64,000 nucleotides of DNA from Clostridiales bacterium. Lineage in GTDB: Bacteria; Bacillota; Clostridia; Saccharofermentanales; Saccharofermentanaceae. The notes beneath the pieces were generated by a model that saw nothing but the letters and a program-made list of their open reading frames with translations, was not told the origin of the DNA and ran no database searches. Below, piece by piece: positions 34,753-44,198 of the stretch. Each line of letters opens with the position of its first letter. The stretch's first letter is position 1. The stretch covers positions 62,001 through 126,000 of the forward strand of contig JAFWDK010000015.1 in assembly GCA_017513085.1 (NCBI GenBank). The letters are read 5' to 3'. The position numbers and the translations under genes were made by a program.

Positions 34753-35690
34753 TACAAAAAAGTGAGAAGCATGGACATCGCAGGGATCGTAAAGATACAA
34801 AGAAGCGTGGAAAGCAGGATGCAGTTCGCACTCATCTTCTGTTCTTTGCCATGGATCTCCGCCATATTCAGAATGACCGATGCGCAAGGTACAGCGCCGA
34901 GGATGAAAAGGCTCGCTTTGAAAGCATACGGTACCGGAAGGAAGAATGCGACTGCGAAAGAAATAAGCGGAAACAGGATTAGTTTTCCACCACAGATCAG
35001 GTACACGAAAGGCTCGGAGAAAAGTTCTTTGAACTTGATCGTCGAAAGACGGATGCCTAAGATCAGCATACATACGGGCGTTGTCATTTTGCCGAGAAGT
35101 TCGATCGCATTTTTGCATGTACCCGGAATATGCTCCGGCGCCCCGACGATATAAAGCACAAGTCCAACAAGAAGCGAAAGCACTGCCGGGTTGATGATCG
35201 CCGAATGCAGCGATATATACTTCTTATCCAACGTCAGGCAGTACACGGCCGCCGTAAAAACCAGGATGTTCATGGAGATCACGTAGATCGAAGAATAGCA
35301 GGCCACCTCCGGATGATCCGGGAGAAGCGCTTGTATAAGGGGCATACCGAAGAAACCACAGTTGCCAAGTGCGGAACCGATGGCAAGCATCCTGTACTTG
35401 TTGATGTGAAACTTTTTCCGAAGGATCAGGAACAGCGAAAGAAGGAAGGCCACCTCAAACACAAAGGAAACGAGGAAGAATACTCCCATATCCCGCAGCG
35501 CATCCCAGGAAAACTCCATCGAAAAGAAGGACGAGACGATCATGCACGGCGAAAGCACATAGATCAGAACCGCTGACATCGTGGAAAGATGCTCCGCGGA
35601 TGCCTTCTTCGCTTTCCCCAGAATATAACCCGGACACATATACATCAGCGCGACCAGCACACTTAAAAAAGCAGTTTTAAAAGCAAGCAT
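34752..35690 (-). CDS. AEC-family transporter (auxin efflux carrier type)
   Basis: This 312-residue protein has about ten membrane helices in two repeats. It shows the AEC motifs ALGNCGFFGMPL in the first half and IGVRLS-like ILGIRLSTIKFKEL in the second. The family moves organic acids or amino acid derivatives such as malate. AGGA precedes the ATG. A palindromic terminator ends the gene. Confidence 0.88.
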   Translation of the reverse strand: MLAFKTAFLSVLVALMYMCPGYILGKAKKASAEHLSTMSAVLIYVLSPCMIVSSFFSMEFSWDALRDMGVFFLVSFVFEVAFLLSLFLILRKKFHINKYRMLAIGSALGNCGFFGMPLIQALLPDHPEVACYSSIYVISMNILVFTAAVYCLTLDKKYISLHSAIINPAVLSLLVGLVLYIVGAPEHIPGTCKNAIELLGKMTTPVCMLILGIRLSTIKFKELFSEPFVYLICGGKLILFPLISFAVAFFLPVPYAFKASLFILGAVPCASVILNMAEIHGKEQKMSANCILLSTLLCIFTIPAMSMLLTFL

Positions 35691-35722
35691 ATTCCTAAAC
35701 TTTCATCCCCCTAGAAGACCGA

Positions 35723-36205
35723 TCAGGCCTCGTTGACGAGTTTCCCGCTCATATGAACAGGGATGAATTCCAGACACTGCGCGCGGGGAAGCGCATGCTC
35801 CAGTTCGTGCTGAAGATATGCTTCGTCATCCGTAAACTTTTTCGTGATGGCAGTTCCGATCCGGATAGCCATCTCCACGTCATTTACCCGACGGATATGC
35901 CCGCGAATGATCACGCTCTTAATGTTCAATGCCCACTCGCCTTCTTTACGGAATCCCTCGTCGTAGACGCAGAAGCATGCTTTATCGCATTCATCAAGTG
36001 CATCCAGTTTGTGTCCCTCTTTGGCGCCATGGAAATAGATGTGTCCGTCCTCCTCACAAAACCAGTGATTCAACGGGATCGAGTAAGGATACCCTTGTTC
36101 GCCGATCAAAGAGAGAACACCGCGCTTCGTTGTCCGTAAAACTTCCCGGCATTCCTCTTCACTTAATTGCTGTTTAAATCTCCGCATCGGTCGAAACTCA
36201 CTCAT
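35723..36205 (-). CDS. Pyridoxamine 5'-phosphate oxidase-family flavoprotein (Nim-like)
   Basis: This 160-residue split-barrel FMN protein is similar to the NimA/5-nitroimidazole-reductase-like clade: TTKRGVLSLIGEQGYPYSIP, HIYFHGAKEGHK, CFCVYDEGFRKEGEWALN. FMN-binding proteins of this group reduce nitro compounds or act as small oxidoreductases. GGAGAGG precedes the ATG. Nitroimidazole resistance is possible but not shown. Confidence 0.87.
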   Translation of the reverse strand: MSEFRPMRRFKQQLSEEECREVLRTTKRGVLSLIGEQGYPYSIPLNHWFCEEDGHIYFHGAKEGHKLDALDECDKACFCVYDEGFRKEGEWALNIKSVIIRGHIRRVNDVEMAIRIGTAITKKFTDDEAYLQHELEHALPRAQCLEFIPVHMSGKLVNEA

Positions 36206-36329
36206 ACGTCATATCCTCTCCTAAGCAAAATCAGGAGCTATTATACCATGTAAAGCCCGCTTCGTCTTTGCTTCTTCGCATTTTCCGTCAAAACATCCCA
36301 CCCTAAAGGACAATCCTTCCCTTGCTTCT

Positions 36330-36357
36330 ACAAAGAAGCGCTTCTTTGTTGTAAAAT
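36330..36357 (+). promoter_or_regulatory. 20-bp perfect palindrome at the CorA promoter
   Basis: ACAAAGAAGC-GCTTCTTTGT (36330-36349) is a perfect palindrome that ends 2 bases before the -10 TAAAAT (36352-36357). It would cover the -35 region, so a repressor or activator site is likely. A leader hairpin, GCAGGA...TCCTGC, follows near 36384-36401. Confidence 0.6.
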
Positions 36358-36429
36358 AGGAATGCAAAAAGCATACATCCGCGCAGGAGACCGATCCTGC
36401 ACGCCGGAAGAGGAGAGGGTATATCGGAT

Positions 36430-37347
36430 ATGTACTACAAAATAGGTGAGCGCATCGAAGAATTCACACCGAAGAGTTTTGATAAACTGGATTTTCAATA
36501 TATAGCCGTAATCAGTTCCGAAGAGTGGATCAAGAACAATAAGAAGTTCAGTATGGGGATCGAGTGGGATATCAACCTCGATGAAATAACCGATACTCAC
36601 GCAGAAGTGAATATCGATTCTTTGACAGGAACGTTCTCCATTCCGAGCCGCAAAAACATCTCCGGACCCAAACACAACTTTGCTTTTGCACTCGACGAGA
36701 AAGGTGTTGTTTTTGTCGATGACGAAGGATTTGCTTTGAAGATCATCGATAAGATCTCCAAGAGCAAGAAGTATATCAACCCTTGCCTGGAGCGTTTCCT
36801 TTACGATTTTCTTGAGAGCATTATCCACAGAGACTATAAGATCATCGAACGTTATGACGCAAGATTAGACCAGATCGAAAAGGATGTCTTAAATGAAGAC
36901 TCCACAGGTTCCATCCGGGAGCTGACCGATATCCGCAGTGAACTTCGCGATCTCCGCATCCATTACGCCCAGCTTATGGATCTGAGCCAGGAACTGGAAG
37001 AGAATGAAAACGACTATTTCAAAGAAGATAACGAGCGCTATTTCCATCTGGTCTTCCAGAGAGTACAGTCCTTACACGAGATGGCTTCTTCACTTTCCGA
37101 TTATACTGCCCATATCCGTGACCTCAATCAGGCGCAGATCGACTTGAAGCAGAACAAGATCATGACGATCCTTACCGTCGTAACCAGCATTTTCATGCCG
37201 CTGACCTTGATCACAGGCTGGTACGGCATGAACTTCGTACATATGCCTGAACTGGCACAACCGGCGGCCTATCCGATCGTGATCGGCGTATGCATCTTTA
37301 TCGCTGTCGCATGTCTGGTGTTTTTCAAGAAGAAAAAGTGGCTGTGA
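36430..37347 (+). CDS. CorA-family Mg2+/divalent cation channel
   Basis: This 305-residue CorA-like protein has a large cytoplasmic N-terminal domain and a long helix. Two C-terminal helices follow, with the signature WYGMNF (GMN motif) between them. It mediates passive Mg2+, Co2+ or Ni2+ uptake as a pentamer. GGAGAGGG precedes the ATG. It is convergent with the GNAT at 37350, only 2 bases apart. Regulation probably acts through the palindrome at 36330. Confidence 0.92.
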   Translation: MYYKIGERIEEFTPKSFDKLDFQYIAVISSEEWIKNNKKFSMGIEWDINLDEITDTHAEVNIDSLTGTFSIPSRKNISGPKHNFAFALDEKGVVFVDDEGFALKIIDKISKSKKYINPCLERFLYDFLESIIHRDYKIIERYDARLDQIEKDVLNEDSTGSIRELTDIRSELRDLRIHYAQLMDLSQELEENENDYFKEDNERYFHLVFQRVQSLHEMASSLSDYTAHIRDLNQAQIDLKQNKIMTILTVVTSIFMPLTLITGWYGMNFVHMPELAQPAAYPIVIGVCIFIAVACLVFFKKKKWL

Positions 37348-37349
37348 CT

Positions 37350-37898
37350 TTAGCGTTCCGCTTTAAGGAGCGAATACCAGCTGGCGTCGCAAATGCCCGT
37401 GTTGTTTCTGTCTGAGCTTCGGAGCGTGCCTTCAAACTTTAACCCGCAGTGTGTCATGACTTTTCCCGAATTCGGGTTTCTCGGGTCGTGATAACTGCAG
37501 ATACGGTTTGCTCCGACCTCATCGAAGAAGAAATCCACGAGTGCCTGCATCGCTTCCGACATGATCCCTTGATGCCAGAACTTTCTTCCCAGGCAATATC
37601 CGATCTGGATCGACTCCGTGCTGTCATTGACCAGCCCGTGGATCGTACCGATGGCTTCTTCTCCATTCTCTTTAAGAGTGATGGCCCAGTGATAGTAGTC
37701 GTTTTTCTCATATTCCGGAAGCCACATACCCAGCACATATTTCGTTGTATCCACATTTTCATGTGTCGGCCATGTCAGAAACTTCGTCACTTCCGGATCC
37801 GACGCCCAGTTTCTGAACATCGCTTCCGCATCGTCCATAGTCAGACGTCGAAGGATCAATCTTTCTGTTTCTAAAATCTTTGTTCCACAATGCTTCAT
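37350..37898 (-). CDS. RimJ/RimL-type GNAT acetyltransferase
   Basis: This 182-residue protein has the RimJ/RimL N-terminal pattern LETERLILRRLTMDDAE, with IGYCLGRKFWHQGIMSEAMQ and a C-terminal MTHCGLKFEGTL. These acetylate protein N-termini or small amines. The start overlaps the stop of the upstream HAD gene by 4 bases (ATGA). Confidence 0.9.
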   Translation of the reverse strand: MKHCGTKILETERLILRRLTMDDAEAMFRNWASDPEVTKFLTWPTHENVDTTKYVLGMWLPEYEKNDYYHWAITLKENGEEAIGTIHGLVNDSTESIQIGYCLGRKFWHQGIMSEAMQALVDFFFDEVGANRICSYHDPRNPNSGKVMTHCGLKFEGTLRSSDRNNTGICDASWYSLLKAER

Positions 37899-38554
37899 TT
37901 TTCTTCCTCCAATATATCCGCTAATTCACTGATCGTATCGATCACATAGTCTGCTCCGGCGGCAAGAAGCGTTTCCCTGTCCGCATTTCCATAAGTCACG
38001 CCGCAAGTGCGCGCACCGGCATTTTTACCCATAAGGATATCCATAGGCATATCCCCTACAACCAAAGCCTGATCTGCTTCACATGACAGATCCTTCAAGG
38101 TTTTCAGGACCGGATCCGGATTCGGCTTCAAAAGCTCTGTATCTTCCTGGGCGAGAATATAGGAGAAGCGCCCGACGATCCCTAACTGATCCAAAAAGCC
38201 AAGCAGGGATCTACGGTTTCGGGATGTCGCGATCGTGCATGTGATACCCTTTTCCTCCAACTGATCCAGGATCTCCAACATGCCGGGAAAAAGCGTCGGC
38301 GGGTCCTTCCGGATCGTCTCATCGAAAAGACTCCGGTAATGCTTCACGCAAAGATCGGCTTCTTCCTCGGAAAGTTCAGGATACATATTTTGAAAACCGG
38401 TCTTAGCCGAATAACCGATCGTCGCCGCACAAGCTTCTTCGTCAGCCACGGGAAGATGCATCCTCCGCATAGTCTCCTGCTTAGCATACACGATTGCTTT
38501 TCGTGTGTCCATGATCGTTCCGTCAAAATCAAATATCACCAGTTGCGTCTTCAA
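37895..38554 (-). CDS. HAD-family phosphatase (phosphoglycolate phosphatase-like)
   Basis: The mature reading starts at a TTG (KTQLVIFDFDGTIMD), giving 220 residues. The motifs are DFDGT (motif I), TSRNR (motif II) and VGDMPMDILMGKNAG (motif III/IV), as in PpaX or phosphoglycolate phosphatase. AAGGAG lies about 10 bases before the TTG, just after the GH27 stop. The in-frame upstream part to 38671 overlaps GH27 and is not coding. It is coupled to the downstream RimJ/RimL-type GNAT. Confidence 0.87.
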   Translation of the reverse strand: MKTQLVIFDFDGTIMDTRKAIVYAKQETMRRMHLPVADEEACAATIGYSAKTGFQNMYPELSEEEADLCVKHYRSLFDETIRKDPPTLFPGMLEILDQLEEKGITCTIATSRNRRSLLGFLDQLGIVGRFSYILAQEDTELLKPNPDPVLKTLKDLSCEADQALVVGDMPMDILMGKNAGARTCGVTYGNADRETLLAAGADYVIDTISELADILEEEK

Positions 38555-38577
38555 ATTCCTTTTGCTCCTTACTAAAC

Positions 38578-39888
38578 TTATTTCTTTTCCACACGCAGGA
38601 CCAGACAGCCATGCGCCGGGATCTCTTGTTTTGAAATGCTTTCCCAGGTATCGAAGATCTCCCCGCTCCATAGCTCGGTGATTTTCGAAAGCTCACTGTA
38701 TCCGGTTTTCTCCGCGCCGGATCCTTCGGCAAAAGCACTTCTCCGTGGCGCATCCGTTAGATTAAACAGTGTTACATACTGCCTGTCTTCAGTCTCGCAA
38801 ACCGCTGTCCACACAGCTTCTTCATCGTTTTGAACAAGAACTTCCGGTTTATACTTCGGTTCTCTCATTGCCAGGATCTCCCGATTGGTAAGAAGGCTCA
38901 CCGTCTTCTCATCCATGGCAGGAAGTTCAGAACCGATCATGAGCGGGGAACCGAAAAGACACCACAAGGATAGCATAGTCCTCTGTTCTTCAAAGGTGAA
39001 ATTCGTAGGCCTTATTTTCCCGAAGCCCTTCCCCAACTTACCGATAGGAAGCATATCGCAGTCCGGATAGCACCCCGGCTTCACATGGTCCTTCCAGGTC
39101 CGGCAGCGGTCAAACATGTCCAAAAGAGATTCCCAGTGATCCCAGAAGTCGTCCGTGATGCGCCACATATTCGCAAATCTCTCATAGTGTGCCGCCTCAT
39201 CGATCAGGGCCGGTCCCGGTGAAAGCGACAGTACGATCGGCCGTCCCGTCTTTTCGATCGCGCGGTGGAGCATCTCCACTTCATGCCTTGCCGAGTAAGG
39301 ATCATGGGGATAAGCATTGGTATTACAGATATCATCGCACTTGATAAAGTCCACGCCCCAGGACGCATAAAGTTCAAGGAGCGAATCGTAGTAGCGCTGC
39401 CCGGCCTCGGTATTTCTTACGCCATACATATCCGGATTCCACTTACTGATCGATGACGGATCCGCGATCTCATCCGCTGTGACTGAAGTTCCCAGGACCG
39501 CGCCGTGAAGATGCGCCGCAAGACGCGGAATTCCCCGCATGATGTGGATGCCGAACTTAAGTCCTTTTGCATGGACATAGTCAGCAAGCTTTTTGAACCC
39601 TGAACCATCCGTCGAAGAAGGAAACCTCTCGGGATCCGGAAGGAAACGGGAGTACTCATCCATCTCCATTTTCGAGAAAGGAATATACTGGAATTCGTCT
39701 CTTCTCGTTCCGGCACCATGGGCGTACCACTGGATATCCACCACCACGTATTCCCAACCGTAGGAAAGAAGGTGCTCGGAAAGATAATCAGCATTGCGCT
39801 TAACGTCTTCTTCCGTCACGGTCGTATCGTAGTAATCGTAACTGTTCCAGCCCATCGGCGGAGTCGGGCAAAAATCGTTCTTATTCAT
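38578..39888 (-). CDS. GH27 alpha-galactosidase
   Basis: This 436-residue enzyme begins with PPMGWNSYD, the GH27 N-terminus. The nucleophile is probably Asp185 (FIKCDD) and the acid/base Asp is in RITDDFWD (about 246-247). A C-terminal beta-sandwich with LWSGE and LVLRVEKK follows. It releases alpha-galactose from raffinose-type sugars or galactomannan. There is no signal peptide. With the GH42 enzyme it suggests intracellular breakdown of imported galacto-oligosaccharides. Confidence 0.94.
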   Translation of the reverse strand: MNKNDFCPTPPMGWNSYDYYDTTVTEEDVKRNADYLSEHLLSYGWEYVVVDIQWYAHGAGTRRDEFQYIPFSKMEMDEYSRFLPDPERFPSSTDGSGFKKLADYVHAKGLKFGIHIMRGIPRLAAHLHGAVLGTSVTADEIADPSSISKWNPDMYGVRNTEAGQRYYDSLLELYASWGVDFIKCDDICNTNAYPHDPYSARHEVEMLHRAIEKTGRPIVLSLSPGPALIDEAAHYERFANMWRITDDFWDHWESLLDMFDRCRTWKDHVKPGCYPDCDMLPIGKLGKGFGKIRPTNFTFEEQRTMLSLWCLFGSPLMIGSELPAMDEKTVSLLTNREILAMREPKYKPEVLVQNDEEAVWTAVCETEDRQYVTLFNLTDAPRRSAFAEGSGAEKTGYSELSKITELWSGEIFDTWESISKQEIPAHGCLVLRVEKK

Positions 39889-39904
39889 CGCATTACCTCA
39901 GCTT

Positions 39905-40417
39905 TCAGCGAAAATATTCTTCTTTTAAGATCTCCATCTCGATGACATTGACCGGCTCTTTTTCCGTGATACCTGCATCGTGAAAACCAACCTTTTTATA
40001 GCATGCATGTGCCCGGTCGTTATTCTCGAAAACGCCGATGGTGATCTTTTCGACACCAAGGATCTCGAAGGCATACTTCATTCCGAGACGCAGCATCTCG
40101 GTACCGTAACCCTTACCGCGGTTCGTACAGTCGATGACGACCCAGCCGAAACGGAGCAACTTCGTATCTCCGTTTAAGTAACGCATGATGAAGCTTCCCA
40201 CCACGCCGTTTTCGTCGTCAAAAGCGACCCACGGATAGAAATTATCCGGTTCCTCGCAAAGTCCGTTCTTATTCTTAAACATGTCCGCGATGATCTCCGC
40301 ATCGATCGGATACTCACCGAAAAGATCTCCGCCCCATTTGTGGAACACGTCTTTATCCTGCACCCACTGCGCGATCTTCTTTGCATCCGCTTCTTTATAT
40401 TGTCTCAATCTAAGCAT
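39905..40417 (-). CDS. GNAT-family N-acetyltransferase
   Basis: This 170-residue GNAT has LRLRQYKEADAKKIAQWV at the N-terminus, GWVVIDCTNRGKGYGTEML for the CoA loop and ACYKKVGFHDAGI at the end. The overall style is that of RimJ/RimL or aminoglycoside 6'-acetyltransferase-like proteins. The substrate is unknown. It sits between GH27 and the S51-methyltransferase fusion on the same strand. Confidence 0.88.
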   Translation of the reverse strand: MLRLRQYKEADAKKIAQWVQDKDVFHKWGGDLFGEYPIDAEIIADMFKNKNGLCEEPDNFYPWVAFDDENGVVGSFIMRYLNGDTKLLRFGWVVIDCTNRGKGYGTEMLRLGMKYAFEILGVEKITIGVFENNDRAHACYKKVGFHDAGITEKEPVNVIEMEILKEEYFR

Positions 40418-40459
40418 ATGATTTTCTCTCCTTTTTCCGCTCTATATTCTACTGAAAAA

Positions 40460-41884
40460 TCAGTCCGGTTTCTTCGTAAGATAGAGTATGTGTGTGTCGT
40501 TAAAGACGACCTTTCCGCCGGCTTCTTCCACTGCGTCGTGAAGTTTTTGGAAGAATGTTTCCCGGATCGGATCCGGGATCACGATATGCGTGCAGTGCGT
40601 GCCGTTTAAGGCTACATATTCGTCAGCGTTCAGTTCTCTTTTTCCGGGGAATTCGCGCCTCTCCACTTCCTCATATCCGTACTCCGGCGCTGCCGTATAG
40701 CGGAAGCCGCCATGGGTATAGGGAATGTCCGGCTGGAAGTATTCATCGTAGAGCTTCTGGATCTTCTCATAGAGCACTTCATCATTGCTTTTATATTCGG
40801 AGGAAGTGAGCATCATGGCGAGAACTCCGCCGGGCTTCAGAAGGGAGAAGATCTTCGGATAGGCAATTTCTTCCGGGATCCATTGGATCGTGGCCGCCGA
40901 GTAGATCAGGTCATATTTTTCTTCTCCGAAATCATGGGTGATAAAGTCATCATTCACGATATGAAAGTTCGGAAGAGCTCCGTATTTTTCTTTCATTTTC
41001 CGATAGAGATGTTCACCCAGTTCGATGGCGTGATACTCGCATCCGGTGCGAAGGATCGGATCCGTCGCCTGCCCGGTTCCCGGGCCGATCTCCAGGACCT
41101 TGACTCCCGGTCCGACTTTCGCATAATCGATCAGATCAGAAAAGAGTTCCTCACTATATCTCGGTCGGAACTTATCGAACTGATCCGGAATCGTATCGAA
41201 GACTTTCCGGAATTCCTCCTGTTCCATTTCTTTCACGAGCTCCTCGTCAACGGGACGGATAATTCCGTCTTCCACATAGTGGATCGCACCGACGGTATCG
41301 ACGCGTCCTTCTTTCACGAAGATCGCACTCAGATCATCCATGGCGAAGACCGGATGGATCTTCGATGCCGCCAATACTTTCTCTTGACGCTCCTGATCTG
41401 CCGTATCAAAATGGGAGAGGATCGTAATATTCGCCATACCCAGACCTTCGTAGGCTTCCATTTTCTCCCAGATATCGATAGTAGTCTTTCCGAGATTCAT
41501 CGAGCCTGCGCTGACCCCGAGAAGCACGGCATCACTGTCTTTGATAGCATCAGCAATGTCCTTCTCCTTGATGAGCGCCATCTGCGCCGTGGCATTTCCG
41601 CCCATGAGGAAGATACAGGATGCTTCCTGGATCAGGCGTGATGCCTCGGAAAAAGATGTCCGCTCGTCGATGACACAGTGCATTTCAAAAGGCATATTCT
41701 TTTCTTCAAACATGACGTGCATGCCGTCCGAATCGTCGTCATTTTTCTCATATTCCTCCGGCCACGCACTGATGAAAACCAGGCTTTTCCGAACTGGAAG
41801 CTCTGCCTGAAGCCGTGCTGCAATCTCTGCCGTGAAGTGACGATCCGGGAACCCGCTGAATAAACCGATCAGTTGCTTTCTCAT
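40460..41884 (-). CDS. S51-peptidase-like and methyltransferase fusion
   Basis: This 474-residue protein has an N-terminal S51/dipeptidase E-like (glutamine-amidotransferase-fold) domain at 1-215. The nucleophile is Ser125 in GVSAGS and MGGNATAQM resembles the oxyanion region. The second half is a class I SAM methyltransferase with VLEIGPGTGQAT (motif I) and LLKPGGVLAMML. S51 enzymes cleave Asp-X dipeptides. A peptide-like substrate handled by two activities is an inference. The stop of the next methyltransferase overlaps its start by 4 bases. Confidence 0.85.
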   Translation of the reverse strand: MRKQLIGLFSGFPDRHFTAEIAARLQAELPVRKSLVFISAWPEEYEKNDDDSDGMHVMFEEKNMPFEMHCVIDERTSFSEASRLIQEASCIFLMGGNATAQMALIKEKDIADAIKDSDAVLLGVSAGSMNLGKTTIDIWEKMEAYEGLGMANITILSHFDTADQERQEKVLAASKIHPVFAMDDLSAIFVKEGRVDTVGAIHYVEDGIIRPVDEELVKEMEQEEFRKVFDTIPDQFDKFRPRYSEELFSDLIDYAKVGPGVKVLEIGPGTGQATDPILRTGCEYHAIELGEHLYRKMKEKYGALPNFHIVNDDFITHDFGEEKYDLIYSAATIQWIPEEIAYPKIFSLLKPGGVLAMMLTSSEYKSNDEVLYEKIQKLYDEYFQPDIPYTHGGFRYTAAPEYGYEEVERREFPGKRELNADEYVALNGTHCTHIVIPDPIRETFFQKLHDAVEEAGGKVVFNDTHILYLTKKPD

Positions 41885-42699
41885 TTCTTTCCCTCTTTTC
41901 TCGAAACGATCATCAGATGTTCCGTATGTGCCAGATACTCTTCTTTATCGCAGAAGCGGATCGCATAGTCATACCACGCCATCCGGATCTTTCTCGGACT
42001 TTTTGCCAGGCTCCAGCGGTAGGGTGCGAGGATACTCTCCTGCCCGAATATCTTCACCGTCTTAAGACCGGGGATCTTCGAAAGGAGTTTTTTTGCATCG
42101 GGAATGGTGGCCATATACGAGTAGGTAAAGGCTTCAAAAGACAGACTTTCGTCTCTTGCACAGGCCTCATAATACATCTTCTCATTCTCCCGGCAGATGG
42201 ACTCCTGCAGATCCCGAAGGCCATATACCACGCCCCCGAAAAGCAGGATAAAGCTGGTGAAAAGAAGCCCGCCGGGTTTGAGGACCCTCTTCGCTTCCGC
42301 CAGCGCGCGGATCCGGTTCTTCTCGCTCATGATATGGTACATGGGACCCATGAGAAATACCACGTCAAAAGTGTTATCCGGGAAGCGCGACAGGTCCATG
42401 GCATCGCCCTGCACCGCATCAAAATGCACTTTATACTGGTGTGCTTTTTTCTTGGCAAAGCGCACGTTCTCCGGGCTTAGATCCAGAAGGGTTACGTCGT
42501 GGCCTTTCTTGGCATAGTAGACCGAGTACTGTCCCGGTCCGCCCCCGATATCGAGGATCGTGGCGCCTTTTGGGATCAACCGGTCCATCATGTGGACCGT
42601 AATATATTTTTCATAAGGATGATCTTTCTGCAGCCGGTCCCATTCTTTTTTCGGGTGGCTGTCGTAGTATTCCTGAATGATTTCTTTCTGCTCTTTCAT
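41881..42699 (-). CDS. Class I SAM-dependent methyltransferase
   Basis: This 272-residue methyltransferase has motif I ILDIGGGPGQYSVYYA, then VTLLDLSPENV (motif II), DNTFDVVFLMGPMYH (motif IV) and LKPGGLLFTSF. The start is taken at MKEQKEII with GGGAG upstream; the frame to 42801 overlaps the CPT-like gene. It is coupled to the S51-methyltransferase fusion by a 4-base overlap. The substrate is unknown. Confidence 0.88.
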   Translation of the reverse strand: MKEQKEIIQEYYDSHPKKEWDRLQKDHPYEKYITVHMMDRLIPKGATILDIGGGPGQYSVYYAKKGHDVTLLDLSPENVRFAKKKAHQYKVHFDAVQGDAMDLSRFPDNTFDVVFLMGPMYHIMSEKNRIRALAEAKRVLKPGGLLFTSFILLFGGVVYGLRDLQESICRENEKMYYEACARDESLSFEAFTYSYMATIPDAKKLLSKIPGLKTVKIFGQESILAPYRWSLAKSPRKIRMAWYDYAIRFCDKEEYLAHTEHLMIVSRKEGKK

Positions 42700-42748
42700 A
42701 GTTATATCTCCCAAGCATACGCTTCTGGCTTGATTCCGATTCTTGCGG

Positions 42749-43258
42749 TTAGAAAAGCGCTTGCACGATTTTTTCAGCGCATTCTTCCGGGAAAAGGACA
42801 CTGGTATCGACAGTGAGACTGTACTGAATATCTTGACTCATCAGCTGCGCCTGTTCTTCCGACTGGCTCTCGTAGCGGTCTCCCCGCTCGATATTTCGTT
42901 GCTTACAGATATCCAGCGGACAGTACACTTCCACGATGGATAGCGGGCTGTCCTTCATGATCTCCATAAGCTTCTGATAATGGGGCTTGATCTCGTCGCG
43001 CTCCACCAGGATCCCGTCGATCAGGACGTTCTTTCCCATATCGGAATATAGTTTTGCGGTGTGATACATCATGATGATCACTTCCGATAAATACTTCCAG
43101 TAATCTTCCTGAAGATACTGTTCACCGACCATCTCCTGAAACAGGTCATTCGCCACCACATAGAAGAATACATCTCTTCGTGACTGCAGTGCATCCACGA
43201 TAGATGTCTTCCCTGAACTGGTTACGCCGTTTAAAAATATGATCTTCCCTTTTTCCAT
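42749..43258 (-). CDS. Chloramphenicol phosphotransferase-like kinase
   Basis: This 169-residue P-loop protein of the CPT family begins GKIIFLNGVTSSGKTSIV. It continues with a predicted hydrophobic substrate helix and ends ECAEKIVQALF. CPT proteins phosphorylate chloramphenicol or uridine-like hydroxyls. The start is taken at the second ATG because AGAGG is too close to the first. Substrate specificity cannot be judged, so real antibiotic resistance is not implied. Confidence 0.82.
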   Translation of the reverse strand: MEKGKIIFLNGVTSSGKTSIVDALQSRRDVFFYVVANDLFQEMVGEQYLQEDYWKYLSEVIIMMYHTAKLYSDMGKNVLIDGILVERDEIKPHYQKLMEIMKDSPLSIVEVYCPLDICKQRNIERGDRYESQSEEQAQLMSQDIQYSLTVDTSVLFPEECAEKIVQALF

Positions 43259-43328
43259 TTTCATTTCCTCTTACTTCCATTTCTGCCGTTGCGGATTCGG
43301 ATTTCCTTAGTATCTGCCGTAGCTGAAT

Positions 43329-44141
43329 TCAGATCTGCTCAAGGATCTGCGCGACACCGTCTTCTTCATTGGTGGCGGTGACCGTATCGGCCACGTTCTT
43401 TACCTCCTCGATGGCATTGCCCATCGCCACGCCATATCCGATATTTCTTATGCTCTCCACATCATCGTGATCGTCTCCGAAATAGACCGCTTCTGACACT
43501 GGTATATTCTCTCTTTCCAGAAGTCTTCTGACGCCATTCCACTTGGTCGCAGAGGTGCTCATGATCTGAAACAGCCACCCTTCTGCGACCGTGAAATACG
43601 CATCTTCCGAAAGACCGTTTTCGGAAAGGATCCCCCGTATTCTTTCGGGGATCTCCGAAGACGGGCAAAGGGGTTCTGTCGGGATCGTCACGGAAGAAAG
43701 TTTATGCTCTTTTCCTGCAATCAGGATCTTATACAGATCGACCTCTTTCAAAAGTGAAAGAAGGTCCGGTACTTTCGGTGTATCCCACTCGGGGATCTCG
43801 ATATTTCCGAAGATGCCTTTGCTTGTTTCCAGCACCACGATCAGGTCATCATGGGAAAGAACAGCGGACAGTGCTTTTGTCGCAGAATCAGAAGAAAAAC
43901 CGTTACTGATAACGGTGTCTCCGAACTTGATCCGCGCACCGTTTAAGGTGATCAGGGCATCAGCTTCGGTGAACTCTTTATACATCGCGGAGATCGCCCG
44001 TTCGGGCCGGGCAGAAGCGACCGCCCAGATTCCGCCGTTCTCCCGAAAAGCACGAATCGCTTGCATCGTGCGGTCGGAGATCGTTTTATCGTTCCGGAGA
44101 ACGGTTCCATCAAGGTCAGTAAAAACAGCGCGTATTCTTTT
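43329..44141 (-). CDS. Cof-type HAD phosphatase
   Basis: This 270-residue haloacid dehalogenase of the Cof/YidA type starts AVFTDLDGTVLRND and has the C2B cap. It ends with YFGDDHDDVESIRNIGYGVAMGN and VTATNEEDGVAQ. It dephosphorylates sugar phosphates or FMN-like cofactors. The start is the ATG with GGGAGGCG upstream. A homologue with the same ending sits at 61704-62468. Confidence 0.92.
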   Translation of the reverse strand, partial: KRIRAVFTDLDGTVLRNDKTISDRTMQAIRAFRENGGIWAVASARPERAISAMYKEFTEADALITLNGARIKFGDTVISNGFSSDSATKALSAVLSHDDLIVVLETSKGIFGNIEIPEWDTPKVPDLLSLLKEVDLYKILIAGKEHKLSSVTIPTEPLCPSSEIPERIRGILSENGLSEDAYFTVAEGWLFQIMSTSATKWNGVRRLLERENIPVSEAVYFGDDHDDVESIRNIGYGVAMGNAIEEVKNVADTVTATNEEDGVAQILEQI

Positions 44142-44198
44142 CATCAGCGCCTCCCTATGCATCTTTATGTGTCTAACTAAAGTATATCAATAAACCCT

